From Actinomycetes bacterium (GTDB lineage Bacteria > Actinomycetota > Acidimicrobiia > Acidimicrobiales > Aldehydirespiratoraceae), in assembly GCA_024276495.1 (NCBI GenBank), contig JAJRXC010000077.1:45596-109595 (forward strand): a stretch of DNA of 64,000 bases, written 5' to 3'. Below, in pieces: positions 33,706-42,805 of this stretch. The stretch's first letter is position 1. Every line of letters starts with the position of its first letter. The notes below the pieces were generated by a model. It did not search any database, was not told where the DNA came from, and saw nothing but the letters and a program-made list of their open reading frames with translations. The translations under genes were made by a program, and so were the position numbers.

Positions 33706-34413
33706 TCAGGCGGGCGGGGTCTCTCGTCGACGACTGGTGAACAACACGAGGATCGCGCCGACGGCGACGAGGGTCACGCCGATCTGGACGGCCTGTTCGA
33801 CGAAGCTCGCGCCGGTCACGGCCAGAATCGTGTCGTCGGATCCCGTGGTGCCGCCGGAGCCACCGGTCGTGCCTCCGGGGGTGGTGGTCGTGGTGGTCGT
33901 GCTCGACGGGTTCGGGTCGGCTCCGCCCACGGTGCGGCCGTCGGGACAGCTGCCGTTCACCGGTAGGGAGCCGCCGTTGCACACGGCGGTGATGCGAAAG
34001 GTCGCGGTCCCGCCGGCGCATGTCGCCCGTACGTCGTATTCCTGACCGGCGACGACCCCGTCGGGCATGTCGATTCCGTCGACGGCGTAGGAGTTGTCGT
34101 CGGCGGCGATCGTCGTGCCGAGGATGCCGGAGATGCCATCGATCGTGATGGTGACCTCGGATGCCCCGGGACAGTTGAAACCCACGGCGTCGAAGGTCGA
34201 GTCGATCTCCACCTGCACCGGGTCGACGAAGAGGGTGGGGGTGCCGCCGTATTGGGCGAAGGCCGGTGCGGTGGTCGACGCCAACACGAGCGCGGTCATC
34301 CAGACGCCTGCGGCGACGGCGCGAAGCGTCGGATGGGGAAACGGGGGAAGGGCGCGAAGAGAGGTCATGATCGGGGTGGGACGAGGCTCGTCCACCCTCA
34401 CGGTCGGCACCAT
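33706..34413 (-). CDS. Secreted protein with possible sortase-type C-terminal anchor
   Basis: A 235-residue exported protein. A signal-like hydrophobic stretch lies around residues 30-52 (VWMTALVLASTTAPAFA) with cleavage expected after AFA. The mature part is beta-rich with four spaced Cys. A Thr/Gly-rich spacer follows, and the C-terminus has LAVTG, then a membrane segment and a short RRR tail, the layout of LPXTG-type anchors with Ala for Pro. The start may be ATG 34413 or ATG 34368. No sortase is in the window. Function unknown, probably cell surface. Confidence 0.7.
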   Translation of the reverse strand: MVPTVRVDEPRPTPIMTSLRALPPFPHPTLRAVAAGVWMTALVLASTTAPAFAQYGGTPTLFVDPVQVEIDSTFDAVGFNCPGASEVTITIDGISGILGTTIAADDNSYAVDGIDMPDGVVAGQEYDVRATCAGGTATFRITAVCNGGSLPVNGSCPDGRTVGGADPNPSSTTTTTTTPGGTTGGSGGTTGSDDTILAVTGASFVEQAVQIGVTLVAVGAILVLFTSRRRETPPA

Positions 34414-34455
34414 GGGGTGAGGATTGAGGAAGCCGGCCGATTTCGGGAAGCGATC

Positions 34456-36768
34456 TCAGGAGTCGGCCCCGGGGCCGATGACCGTGTCCGCCGTGAGCTC
34501 GAGTGGCGACGGAAGCGTCACGACGGTGCCGTCGATCTCCACATCGAATCGGACCGTGTCGTTGTTGACGAGCGGTTGGAACGGAAGGGTGAGGCGGTAG
34601 TCGTCGACTCGGTAGTCGGTCGGGCCGGCGACGTCGATCTCGAGGACCCGCGTCGACCCGGCCGGTATCTCGACCGTCGCGGTGATGGCGTCGTGGCCGA
34701 AGGCCGTTTCCCGTTCGACCAGGAACGTCTCTCCGTCGAGGCGGGCCGTCGACAGGTCGAGGCCGGTGTGGACGGTGAGGCGGGCGACGTTCGTGCCGAG
34801 CGGATAGCCCTGGTCGTTGTTGGCGATGATCGAGTCGGGCAACGTCAGATCGGTCAGCTCGTTGCGCAGCGTCACCGTGATCGTCGCGCGGGCCTCGCCG
34901 GCGTCGACCCGAAGCCGATAGTCGATTTCGCGGCGCAAGAAGGTGTCGAGCTTGTTCTGGCCCGCGTTCTGGTGGACGAGGGCGAGAATGTCGCCGTCTC
35001 GCTCGTCGGGGTACCTGCCGTCGAGCCCGGTGTCGTCGATCAACTCCTCGGGTCCGCCGCCGGCCTTCCACCATGCGCCGATCCGGTCCTGTTCGACCAT
35101 CGGGCCGAGCTCGCCCGCGATCGCCCGCGGTCCGGGAAGCGTGCCGCTCGTGAACGCGTCGAAGGCTTCCTGTACGAGCTCGTTGAGGGCGAGGATGCGG
35201 CCGACCTCGTCGCCTTCGTAGTCGATGTACTGCTCGGTCAGCAGGAACGGCACGACGGTGTCGTCGGTGAGTCGGCGTTCGCCGGCCACGATCGGTCCGC
35301 TGAGGTCGAGAACGGCCGCCACCGCGAACGGGTCGAGGAACAACACGCCGTTCACCTTGCGATCCATCGCCTTTTCGAAGAGGTCGGCGGTGACCTCGGC
35401 GACCATCGGCAGGTCGGGCGACAACGTCACGTCCTGGAAGAACCTCTCGGGAGAGAAGCGGCTCCAACGATCGAGGTACTGGTCGGGCCCGTCGAGTGCG
35501 ATCTCGCGCTCCCGCAGCCGACGGTTGACGTCCTCGTTGCGGCCGGACAGGACGATGTCGAGGCGTCCGTCGTCGGCTTCGACGAGGACCCAGTTGCCCA
35601 GCAGGCCTCCCAGACCTCGCGCCTCGGCCGGCGTCGTCATGGCGACGAGCCACGAGACGGGGCCGTCCCCGCCGAGCATCGTCGGTATCTCGCGAACGGC
35701 GAGTGCCGCGGTCCGAGCCGGCGGACGGGCCTGGTCGAGCTCGTCGAGCAGCTCCGCCATCCGATCGTCGATCGGTGAGAGCAGCCACGGGCTCCGGGCG
35801 TCGGCCACGCGTTCCCAGGCCCGATCGAGGGCGCGGACGGTCCGGTCGAGAACCGGGGCGAGGTCTTCGACGAGGTCGAGGTCGAGCCCGCCGTCGACGA
35901 GCCGCAGATCATCGGGATCGACGGAACGAGCCGTGTCGCCCGCCGCGTCGGTCAACGCGACACCCTCGGCCGCCACGACCTGGACCGCCCGCACGTGTTG
36001 ACCGACGATCGGAACCAGACGGGCCGGGAGCGTCCAGAAGCCGCTCACCTTTCCGCGGGCGGCGTCGAACGCCGTCGACGCCGAGTCGAACGCGCCGCCC
36101 GCCCGCTCCTGCTCACCGCCGGCCGCGAGCTCGAAGCCGCGGTTGGCCGCGCCGACTCCGTCGCCGACGTCGCCGATCGCCAGGAGGCCGGCCAGGCCGA
36201 ACACCAACGTCGCGAGGACCGCGGTGGCACCCCCGACCGACGTCCCGAGCACGAGCGGGCCGCGCCATCTCGGCGGCATGTGGCGCGCCCCGGACACGAG
36301 CATCGGTGCAGCCGCGAGGAGGGCGAAGATCGTCGTGGAGCCGAGGAACGGGCCGCTGCCGAGGTCGCCGAGGACGAACGCCAGCAGGGCACCGACGACC
36401 GCCCCGAGCGCGCGTCGCCGGCCGGTTCGCGCCGCGTAGACGGCGACGACGACGGCGAGCAGCGCGACGACGCGTCCGAGCGTGGTGGGTGCCAGCCACA
36501 GCACGAACACCGTCGAGAACAGCCACGTGATCCGACGGGCGCGGCCGCCGGCCGCGGTCAACCCGGCCCCGGCGAGCCCCACGTAGGCGAGGTCGACGAG
36601 ACGAATTCCGGTGGGGGCGGTCCCGCCGAACGTGGCCAGGACCGCGCCGACGAACACGAGGAGCGCCACGACATGGCGTTCGTCACGGCTGGTGCGTCGG
36701 TTTCGCGAAGGGGGAGCGGCGCTCGCCTCGATGGGAGGCCCTCCTGCTCGGCGACCGGGATCTCTCAC
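34456..36768 (-). CDS. DUF4012-domain membrane protein
   Basis: A 770-residue protein. Several membrane segments fill the first ~200 residues. The large DUF4012 part starts about residue 210 (NRGFELAAGGEQERAGGAFDSA) and includes ARGLGGLLGNW, GPVSWLVAMTTPAEARG and VNGVLFLDPFAVAAVLDLSGPI. DUF4012 proteins are common in actinobacterial glycan loci, but their activity is unknown. They share features with the LytR-CpsA-Psr ligase neighbourhood. The start is uncertain; GTG 36768 is the most upstream fitting codon. It is divergent from the PglF-like gene. Confidence 0.8.
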   Translation of the reverse strand: MRDPGRRAGGPPIEASAAPPSRNRRTSRDERHVVALLVFVGAVLATFGGTAPTGIRLVDLAYVGLAGAGLTAAGGRARRITWLFSTVFVLWLAPTTLGRVVALLAVVVAVYAARTGRRRALGAVVGALLAFVLGDLGSGPFLGSTTIFALLAAAPMLVSGARHMPPRWRGPLVLGTSVGGATAVLATLVFGLAGLLAIGDVGDGVGAANRGFELAAGGEQERAGGAFDSASTAFDAARGKVSGFWTLPARLVPIVGQHVRAVQVVAAEGVALTDAAGDTARSVDPDDLRLVDGGLDLDLVEDLAPVLDRTVRALDRAWERVADARSPWLLSPIDDRMAELLDELDQARPPARTAALAVREIPTMLGGDGPVSWLVAMTTPAEARGLGGLLGNWVLVEADDGRLDIVLSGRNEDVNRRLREREIALDGPDQYLDRWSRFSPERFFQDVTLSPDLPMVAEVTADLFEKAMDRKVNGVLFLDPFAVAAVLDLSGPIVAGERRLTDDTVVPFLLTEQYIDYEGDEVGRILALNELVQEAFDAFTSGTLPGPRAIAGELGPMVEQDRIGAWWKAGGGPEELIDDTGLDGRYPDERDGDILALVHQNAGQNKLDTFLRREIDYRLRVDAGEARATITVTLRNELTDLTLPDSIIANNDQGYPLGTNVARLTVHTGLDLSTARLDGETFLVERETAFGHDAITATVEIPAGSTRVLEIDVAGPTDYRVDDYRLTLPFQPLVNNDTVRFDVEIDGTVVTLPSPLELTADTVIGPGADS

Positions 36769-36831
36769 AACCGTACAAAAGCTGTCGATAGACGGGGTGG
36801 AGGGCCTCCGGGCCGAGGAGAGGAAGTGCTG

Positions 36832-38673
36832 ATGGCGAACCACATGCGAGGCGGGGAACGCGAGCGTCTGCTCAAAACGCCTGGCATGGTGCTGCTGGTC
36901 GTCGACTCGGCGGCCTGGGCCGTCGGGGTTCTGGCCGCGATGGCACTGCGCTTCGATTTCGAGTTCACGGCATGGTCGGTGTGGGCGCCGGCGACCGCGA
37001 TCGCGATCACCGTCGGGGCCCAGGTCGTGGCCGGGACGCTCTCGGGTCTCTACGCCGGTCGTTGGCGGCGGGGAAGCCTCGACGAGGGCCTGGCCCTCGC
37101 CCGCGCCGTTCTCGTGAGCTGTGCCGTGATGCTGATCGCCAACGACATCGTTCTCGACGCCCGTGTCGTCCCGACCAGCGTCGTTCTCGCCGCCGCGCCG
37201 GCGGCGTTCTGTGGCGCCGGTGCAGCTCGTTTCCTCGAACGACTCGCGGTCCTCCGGCGAGGCCGCCGGGCACCCTCCGGCGCGGCACCCGTGTTGATCT
37301 TCGGCGCCGGCGACGGCGGTTCCCGGGTCATCAGTTCGATGCAGTCGGACCCGGAAGGTCGCTACGCGCCGGTCGGGCTGCTCGACGACGATCCGTCGAA
37401 GCGCAATCTGCGGGTCGGTGGCGTTCCGGTTCTCGGAACTCGTGAGCGGCTCGGGGAGATCGCTTCGGCGGTCGGGGCCGACATGATGATCGTCGCCGCC
37501 CCGTCGATCTCGTCGGAGAGCCTGCGGGACCTGTCGACGCGAGCGCTGGCCGCCGATCTCGACATGCGAATCGTGCCGCCGGTCACCGAACTGATCGACG
37601 GACAGGTGGGGGCCGACGATGTTCGCCCGCTCACCGAAGCCGACCTGCTCGGGCGGCACCAGATCGACACCGACATCGGTTCGATCGCCGACTACATCAC
37701 CGGCCGGCGGGTGCTGGTGACGGGCGCCGGCGGGTCGATCGGCTCGGAGCTCTGTCGTCAACTCCATCGGTTCGGGCCCGAGGCGCTGATCATGGTGGAT
37801 CGTGACGAATCGGCGCTGCACTCCGTGCAGATGGCGATCGAGGGACGGGCGCTGCTCGACTCGGATCGACTGGTCGTGGCCGACATCCGCGACGCCGAGC
37901 GGTTGCAGGAGGTCTTCATGTACCACCGGCCCGATGTCGTGTTCCACACGGCGGCGCTCAAGCACCTTCCCCTGCTCGAGATGCACCCGGCCGAGGCCGT
38001 GAAGACCAACATCCACGGGACGCTCAACGTGTTGGAGGCGGCCGCGTCGGCCGATGTGGATCGTTTCGTCAACATCTCGACGGACAAGGCGGCCGATCCG
38101 ACGAGCGTCCTCGGCTACACGAAGCGCATCGCGGAGCAGTTGACGTCGTGGTATGCCGCCCGCGAGAAGGGCGTGTACCTCAGCGTGCGATTCGGCAACG
38201 TGCTCGGCTCGCGGGGCTCCGTCCTCGGGGCGTTCGAACGTCAGGTCGCCGAGGGTGGACCGATCACGGTCACCCACCCCGAGGTGACCCGCTACTTCAT
38301 GACCGTGACCGAGGCCGTTCAGCTCGTCGTGCAGGCCGGCGCGGTCGGCCTCGACGGCGAGGCGCTCGTCCTCGACATGGGCGAGCCGGTGAAGATCGTC
38401 GATGTGGCCCGTCGCCTCGTCGCCCAGGCCGACCGTCCGATCGAGATCGTCTTCACCGGGTTGCGCCCGGGTGAGAAGCTCCACGAGGTGCTGCTCGGCC
38501 AGTCCGAGACCGATGATCGCCATGCCCATCCGCTGATCTCGCATTGTCGGGTTCCGGCCCAGTCGCCGCTCGGTCTCGAGGTGCTCGATGTCGGCGATGT
38601 CGACCGTCTCCGCGACACGATGATCGGGCTGTGCCGTACCGGGATGTCGCCGGCGACGCATCTCAACGTCTGA
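36832..38673 (+). CDS. PglF/CapD-like UDP-sugar 4,6-dehydratase
   Basis: A 613-residue polysaccharide biosynthesis protein. Four membrane segments lie in the first ~130 residues. A first Rossmann domain follows (LIFGAGDGGSRVI), then the catalytic SDR domain with VTGAGGSIGSELCRQ and the NISTDKAADPTSVLGYTKR active-site block. Such enzymes make a UDP-4-keto-6-deoxy-GlcNAc. With the PglE- and PglD-like enzymes encoded later this gives the UDP-N,N'-diacetylbacillosamine route. A GAGGAGAGG site precedes the ATG. Confidence 0.9.
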   Translation: MANHMRGGERERLLKTPGMVLLVVDSAAWAVGVLAAMALRFDFEFTAWSVWAPATAIAITVGAQVVAGTLSGLYAGRWRRGSLDEGLALARAVLVSCAVMLIANDIVLDARVVPTSVVLAAAPAAFCGAGAARFLERLAVLRRGRRAPSGAAPVLIFGAGDGGSRVISSMQSDPEGRYAPVGLLDDDPSKRNLRVGGVPVLGTRERLGEIASAVGADMMIVAAPSISSESLRDLSTRALAADLDMRIVPPVTELIDGQVGADDVRPLTEADLLGRHQIDTDIGSIADYITGRRVLVTGAGGSIGSELCRQLHRFGPEALIMVDRDESALHSVQMAIEGRALLDSDRLVVADIRDAERLQEVFMYHRPDVVFHTAALKHLPLLEMHPAEAVKTNIHGTLNVLEAAASADVDRFVNISTDKAADPTSVLGYTKRIAEQLTSWYAAREKGVYLSVRFGNVLGSRGSVLGAFERQVAEGGPITVTHPEVTRYFMTVTEAVQLVVQAGAVGLDGEALVLDMGEPVKIVDVARRLVAQADRPIEIVFTGLRPGEKLHEVLLGQSETDDRHAHPLISHCRVPAQSPLGLEVLDVGDVDRLRDTMIGLCRTGMSPATHLNV

Positions 38674-38680
38674 GCCGGCC

Positions 38681-39322
38681 GTGTTGGACGTCCTCGTTCC
38701 CGACGGACCGCTCCACCCGGTCGATGCCCTCTGGGGGCTGAGCGCCGGGTTGGTGGTCGCGCTCGTGGCGGGGAGGCGGGCGCAGCGTTGGCTTGTGCTC
38801 GTCGCCGTCGCGCTCGGCGCGGTGATCGTCGCCCGACGGGGCGGTGAGGTTCTCGACGGATATCTGGATCGTCCCGATTCCGCCGCGGTGCTCGGCACGA
38901 CGGCCGCGGTCGTGGTGCTCTCGGCCCTTCGCCCGTTGCGGGTGTCGACGACCGCGTGTGTCGCGCTGGCCGGCTGTGCCGGGGTGTGGGCCGTCGTCCC
39001 CGACACGGAGATTCCGCTCATCGCGGGCGCGGTGCTGGCCGGTGCGGCGACCCGGCTGCCCCGCGACGCGGTGATCCGGCCGGCGGGCTGGTTGTTGTCG
39101 GCTCCACTGATCGCGGCCGTGGCCGGCTCGGTCGGGCGACCGTCGCGTCTGATCCCCGCGCTGGCTCTCGCAGTGGCCGCCGGTGGGGTCACCCTGCTCG
39201 CCGCGGCACTTCTCCGCGCGGTCGCGTCTCGGCGGCGTCAGCGGGCCGGAACGCCGACGACCGTGGCGCCCGGCGCCACGTCGGTGGTCACCACCGCGCC
39301 GGCGCCGACCACCGCGCCCTGA
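38681..39322 (+). CDS. Hypothetical integral membrane protein
   Basis: A 213-residue, very hydrophobic protein with about six membrane segments and no recognised motif. It starts with GTG 7 bp after the dehydratase gene and is probably co-transcribed. The last 28 residues are Thr/Ala/Pro-rich and are encoded opposite the 3' end of the convergent acetyltransferase gene, an 85-bp overlap. No earlier in-frame stop exists, so the overlap appears real. It may belong to the glycan export machinery. Function unknown. Confidence 0.65.
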   Translation: MLDVLVPDGPLHPVDALWGLSAGLVVALVAGRRAQRWLVLVAVALGAVIVARRGGEVLDGYLDRPDSAAVLGTTAAVVVLSALRPLRVSTTACVALAGCAGVWAVVPDTEIPLIAGAVLAGAATRLPRDAVIRPAGWLLSAPLIAAVAGSVGRPSRLIPALALAVAAGGVTLLAAALLRAVASRRRQRAGTPTTVAPGATSVVTTAPAPTTAP

Positions 39323-39861
39323 CCGACCCGTCGACCGGGAAGCACGATCGCCCCGGTGCCCAAGAACGCGCCGTCGTCGACGACGACGGCGCCGTTGAGC
39401 CGCACGCCAGGGGAGAGGCTGACGAAGTCGCCGACCCGACAGTCGTGGCTGACGATCACCCCGCAGTTCAGGTGCGAGTGTCGGCCGACACGGACATTGG
39501 TGGTGCAGATCGTGCCGGGATGGAGCAGCGCGCCGCCTTCCAGGCGGACATCGTCGCCGATCCACGCGGTCGGGTCGACGAGGACCGTCGCCGGTGCCGA
39601 GTCTCCGATCAGCTCGGCGATCCGACGACGCCGGCCCGGGTCGCCGATGGCGATCACGTGGGCAGCACCGTCGGCGATGAGGTGGTCGACGGGGCCGAGC
39701 ACGTCGGCCTCGACGCGGTCGAGTCGGTCCTGGTCCAGTGGCCCGTCGTCGACGAGCCCGATGGAGTGCCATCGGGTTTCGACCCGGTTCGCGGCCCGAG
39801 CGATGGCGAGTGTCTCGCGGCCGTGCCCACCGGCGCCCACGATGACGAGTCGTTCGCTCAT
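39238..39861 (-). CDS. PglD-like sugar O/N-acyltransferase
   Basis: A 207-residue left-handed beta-helix acyltransferase. The N-terminal nucleotide-sugar-binding part begins VIVGAGGHGRETL. The hexapeptide repeats from about residue 95 include the catalytic His in VIVSHDCRVGD, and the usual VAPGATVVGVPAR end is present. PglD acetylates the 4-amino group of UDP-4-amino-sugars. It overlaps the PglC-like gene by 4 bp, the same pair as in bacillosamine clusters. The C-terminal codons overlap the convergent membrane protein gene. Confidence 0.9.
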   Translation of the reverse strand: MSERLVIVGAGGHGRETLAIARAANRVETRWHSIGLVDDGPLDQDRLDRVEADVLGPVDHLIADGAAHVIAIGDPGRRRRIAELIGDSAPATVLVDPTAWIGDDVRLEGGALLHPGTICTTNVRVGRHSHLNCGVIVSHDCRVGDFVSLSPGVRLNGAVVVDDGAFLGTGAIVLPGRRVGQGAVVGAGAVVTTDVAPGATVVGVPAR

Positions 39862-40499
39862 GCGTCGCCGGTTCGCAGGGGGACATCCATCGCCGCGATG
39901 GGATCGTCGGCTGCCGTGGCGCCCGTGCCTTCTCCGGAGATCATCGCGGTCGCCGTGCGGGCCAGGATCCTCAGGTCGGTGCGAAGGGACTGGGTCGCGA
40001 CATAGTCGAGGTCGTACTCGATGCGTTCGGGCCACGTGAGGTCGTTGCGCCCGTTGACCTGGGCCAGGCCGGTCAGGCCGGGTCGCACGTCGAGACGGGC
40101 CCGTTGACGTTCGTCCCAGCGGCTCACCTGGTATTCGAGGGTCGGGCGGGGCCCGATCACGCTCATCTCGCCGCGAGCGACGTTGACGAGCTGGGGAAGC
40201 TCGTCGAGGGAGAGCCGGCGCAGGATCCGCCCGACGGCGGTGATGCGGTCGTCGGCCGGGATGATCGGGTTGTCGCCGTCGAGCATCGTGCGGAACTTCC
40301 ACACGACGAAGGTCTCTCCGCCCATTCCGACTCGGCGCTGGAAGAACATCACCGGCCCGCGGGAGGTGAGACGGATCGCCACGGCGGCCACCGCTCCGAG
40401 TGCCAGCGCGGGGAGCGCGACGATCGCGAGCAGGACGAGGTCCGTCAGTCGTTTCCCCCGGTACGGACCCCGTCGACTCGGCGGTGGACACGTCGTCAT
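39858..40499 (-). CDS. PglC-like phosphoglycosyl transferase
   Basis: A 213-residue monotopic bacterial sugar transferase. One re-entrant/membrane segment lies at about 20-45. The catalytic core includes VVWKFRTM, LRRLSLDELPQLVNV (Asp-Glu catalytic dyad) and SVIGPRPTL. It moves a sugar phosphate, here probably diacetylbacillosamine phosphate, from UDP-sugar to undecaprenyl phosphate at the membrane, the first step of glycan assembly. Length is normal for PglC-type enzymes. It is followed by the PglD-like gene with a 4-bp overlap. Confidence 0.92.
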   Translation of the reverse strand: MTTCPPPSRRGPYRGKRLTDLVLLAIVALPALALGAVAAVAIRLTSRGPVMFFQRRVGMGGETFVVWKFRTMLDGDNPIIPADDRITAVGRILRRLSLDELPQLVNVARGEMSVIGPRPTLEYQVSRWDERQRARLDVRPGLTGLAQVNGRNDLTWPERIEYDLDYVATQSLRTDLRILARTATAMISGEGTGATAADDPIAAMDVPLRTGDA

Positions 40500-40500
40500 G

Positions 40501-41427
40501 TCAGACGACCGTTCGCATCCAGTCGACGGTCGCCTTCATGCCGATCTCGAGCGGGACCGGTGTGATGTCGGGGAACAGGGCGCGGATGCGGCTGTCGTCG
40601 GCTTGGGAGTGGGGGACGTCACCGGCCCGGTCGGGACCGTGTTCGACGGTGATGGCGCCGTCGACGAGCTCGTCGATCATCGCGATGATGGTGAGCAGGT
40701 CGGTGCGGGTGCCATAGGCGAGATTCATCGGGAGGTCGCTGGTCACCCGACGGTTGACCGCGTCGACGATGACCGAGGTGAGCGTGTCGATGTAGGTGAA
40801 GTCGCGGCTTTGCGTGCCGTCGCCGTTCACGGGAAGCGGGTGGCCCCGCAGGGCGGCGTCGACGAAGGCGGGGATGACCGCGGCGTACGCGTGGCCCGCG
40901 GCCTGCAACGGGCCGAACACGTTGAAGAAGCGAAAGGCCAGGGTCGGGAGGCCGTAGCTGTGCCCGTAGGCGATCGTGTAGGACTCGGTGGCGAGCTTGC
41001 TCGCCGCGTAGGGGCTCACCGGACGGCAGGCCAGACCTTCGTGCTTGGGAAGCTCGGGGTTGGCTCCGTAGACCGAGGACGAGCCCGCACACATGACGTG
41101 GCGCAACGTGTCCTTGCGGGCGGCTTCGAGGACGTTGACGGTGCCGGTGGCGTTGGAGAGATGGCTCGCCACCGGGTCGGTGATCGACCGGGGAACCGAC
41201 GGCCGGGCGGCCAGATGCACGACGGTGTCGGCGGGACCGACGGCCGCGTCCAGCGCGTCCGGGTCGAGGATCGTGCCGACGACGAGCTCGGCGTCGGTGC
41301 CGTCGAGATTTGCGGAGCAGCCGGTCGACAAATCGTCGAACGCGGTGACCGTGTGCCCGGCGAGCTCGAGCGCACGACAGAGGTTGGCGCCGATGAAGCC
41401 GGCGCCGCCGGTGACGAGAACGTGCAT
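40501..41427 (-). CDS. NAD-dependent epimerase/dehydratase (GalE/WbpP-like)
   Basis: A 308-residue extended SDR. It has VTGGAGFIGANL, the GSSSVYGAN block and the catalytic SPYAASKLATES Tyr/Lys pair, with a late GDGTQSRDFTYI. This pattern fits a UDP-glucose or UDP-N-acetyl-hexosamine 4-epimerase. It supplies a nucleotide sugar to the glycan locus. A GGGAGGG site precedes ATG 41427. One base separates it from the PglC-like gene, so they form one operon. Confidence 0.9.
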   Translation of the reverse strand: MHVLVTGGAGFIGANLCRALELAGHTVTAFDDLSTGCSANLDGTDAELVVGTILDPDALDAAVGPADTVVHLAARPSVPRSITDPVASHLSNATGTVNVLEAARKDTLRHVMCAGSSSVYGANPELPKHEGLACRPVSPYAASKLATESYTIAYGHSYGLPTLAFRFFNVFGPLQAAGHAYAAVIPAFVDAALRGHPLPVNGDGTQSRDFTYIDTLTSVIVDAVNRRVTSDLPMNLAYGTRTDLLTIIAMIDELVDGAITVEHGPDRAGDVPHSQADDSRIRALFPDITPVPLEIGMKATVDWMRTVV

Positions 41428-41536
41428 GAATTTCCCTCCCTGGGAGAACGTTGCGCCTCCATCGGCCGTGACCGCGGCCACATGAGGAATGGGCCGATCG
41501 GCTCATGGCGGCGCCCGCCGCGCCGATGGAGTGTCG

Positions 41537-42763
41537 ATGAGCCAGCCGTTCCCGATGACGGGGTCACCCGGTGACCGATCGATCGATCCGACGTCTGCCG
41601 ACCAGGCGCCGGTCGACGAGTCCGGCCTGTTCGGCGCCCCCCCGGCGCAGCGGCTGCTGTTCGTCTCGTCGGTCACCGAGGGCGGTTCGGGTCGAAGTCA
41701 GCGTGAGCTCGCCGCGGCGCTCGTCGAGCAGGGTCGTGACGTGCGGTTTCTCGTCGATGCCGGAGACGCGTCCCGTCCGCGGCGGCGGCTGCTCGAAGAG
41801 TTGACCGATGCCGCCGTGCGGCTCGACGGCACCCCGTTCGGGCCCCCCGTCGATCGGATCCGGCGACGGATCGGCGCCCGGACGAGCACCCGTCACATCG
41901 AGGGGCTGCACCACGAGGCCACCATCGCGCCGGAGAACGCGTTCGAGCAGAAGGTGCGGGAGCGGCGGCCCGACGTGGTCGTCGTCTCCAGCATCAGTCG
42001 GGTGACGTGGCGTCGGATCCGGGCCGTTTGTCGCCGACGGGCGATCCCCACCGCGTTGTACCTGAGGGAGGCGCCCGCGATCGGCCACCTGACCGCTGGG
42101 CTCCATGCGGATCTCCTACTGGCCAACTCGGGAACACTCGTCGACGACGCCCGTCGTCTGGGTTGGCGGGCCGAGCTGATTCCGTCGGTGGTCCGGGTCC
42201 GGCCGATGGCGCGCCCACCGAGCGGCGAGGTCTTGTTGGTCGTCAATCCGCTGGCCAGCCACGGGCTTCACGTGGTGGGTCCCCTCGCGGCGAGCCGGCC
42301 CGACATCCCGGTCGTGCTCCAGGAGTCGTGGTCGTTGGATGCGGGTCAGCGGGCGGAGGTCGACCGCCTCGTCCGGGCCCATTCGAACGTGACGTTCCGG
42401 GCGTTCGATCCCCGACCGGGACTGCTCTTTCGTGACGCGAAGGTGCTGCTGGCCCCTCATCAGGTCGACAATCGGCCCCGAACCGTGCTCGAGGCCCAGG
42501 CCAACGGCCTTCCGGTCGTCGCCAGCGATCTCCCCGGTCTCGTCGAGGCCGTCGGCGACGGCGGGACGCTCGTTCCCGTCGATGCCGGCCCCGATCGGTG
42601 GATCCGGGCCGTGGCCCGGATCTGGGACGATCCGGACCACTGCATGAACCTCTCGGATCGCGCCCGGATCCACGCCGGGCGTCCCGAGGTGCGACCCGAG
42701 CGGGTCGCGTCCCGCTTCGGTGATCTCGTCGACCGGCTCGTCGTCGACGTGCTCGCGACCTGA
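41537..42763 (+). CDS. Glycosyltransferase, GT-B type
   Basis: A 408-residue glycosyltransferase with a GT4-like C-terminal half: VLLAPHQVDNRPRTVLEAQANGLPVVASDLPGLVEAVGDGG, where the Glu is the family's donor-binding residue. The N-terminal half has FVSSVTEGGSGRSQRELAAAL. It probably adds a sugar to the lipid-linked repeat unit in the cytoplasm. I chose ATG 41537 with GGAG upstream; the reading frame continues to 41489. It diverges from the epimerase gene, 109 bp away. Confidence 0.85.
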   Translation: MSQPFPMTGSPGDRSIDPTSADQAPVDESGLFGAPPAQRLLFVSSVTEGGSGRSQRELAAALVEQGRDVRFLVDAGDASRPRRRLLEELTDAAVRLDGTPFGPPVDRIRRRIGARTSTRHIEGLHHEATIAPENAFEQKVRERRPDVVVVSSISRVTWRRIRAVCRRRAIPTALYLREAPAIGHLTAGLHADLLLANSGTLVDDARRLGWRAELIPSVVRVRPMARPPSGEVLLVVNPLASHGLHVVGPLAASRPDIPVVLQESWSLDAGQRAEVDRLVRAHSNVTFRAFDPRPGLLFRDAKVLLAPHQVDNRPRTVLEAQANGLPVVASDLPGLVEAVGDGGTLVPVDAGPDRWIRAVARIWDDPDHCMNLSDRARIHAGRPEVRPERVASRFGDLVDRLVVDVLAT

Positions 42764-42805
42764 GCCGAACGAAGGCCGGCTGTCGGGGTCGGCGCCGTGA
42801 GCGGA

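Noticed and set aside
33840..33910. GGT/GTG-rich run as a possible microsatellite
   Set aside because: It encodes the Thr/Gly spacer of the surface protein and is ordinary low-complexity coding sequence.
36769..39192. Upstream extension of the DUF4012 frame by about 800 codons
   Set aside because: The extension lies opposite the PglF-like gene and has a His/Arg-rich shadow composition; the real start is near 36768.
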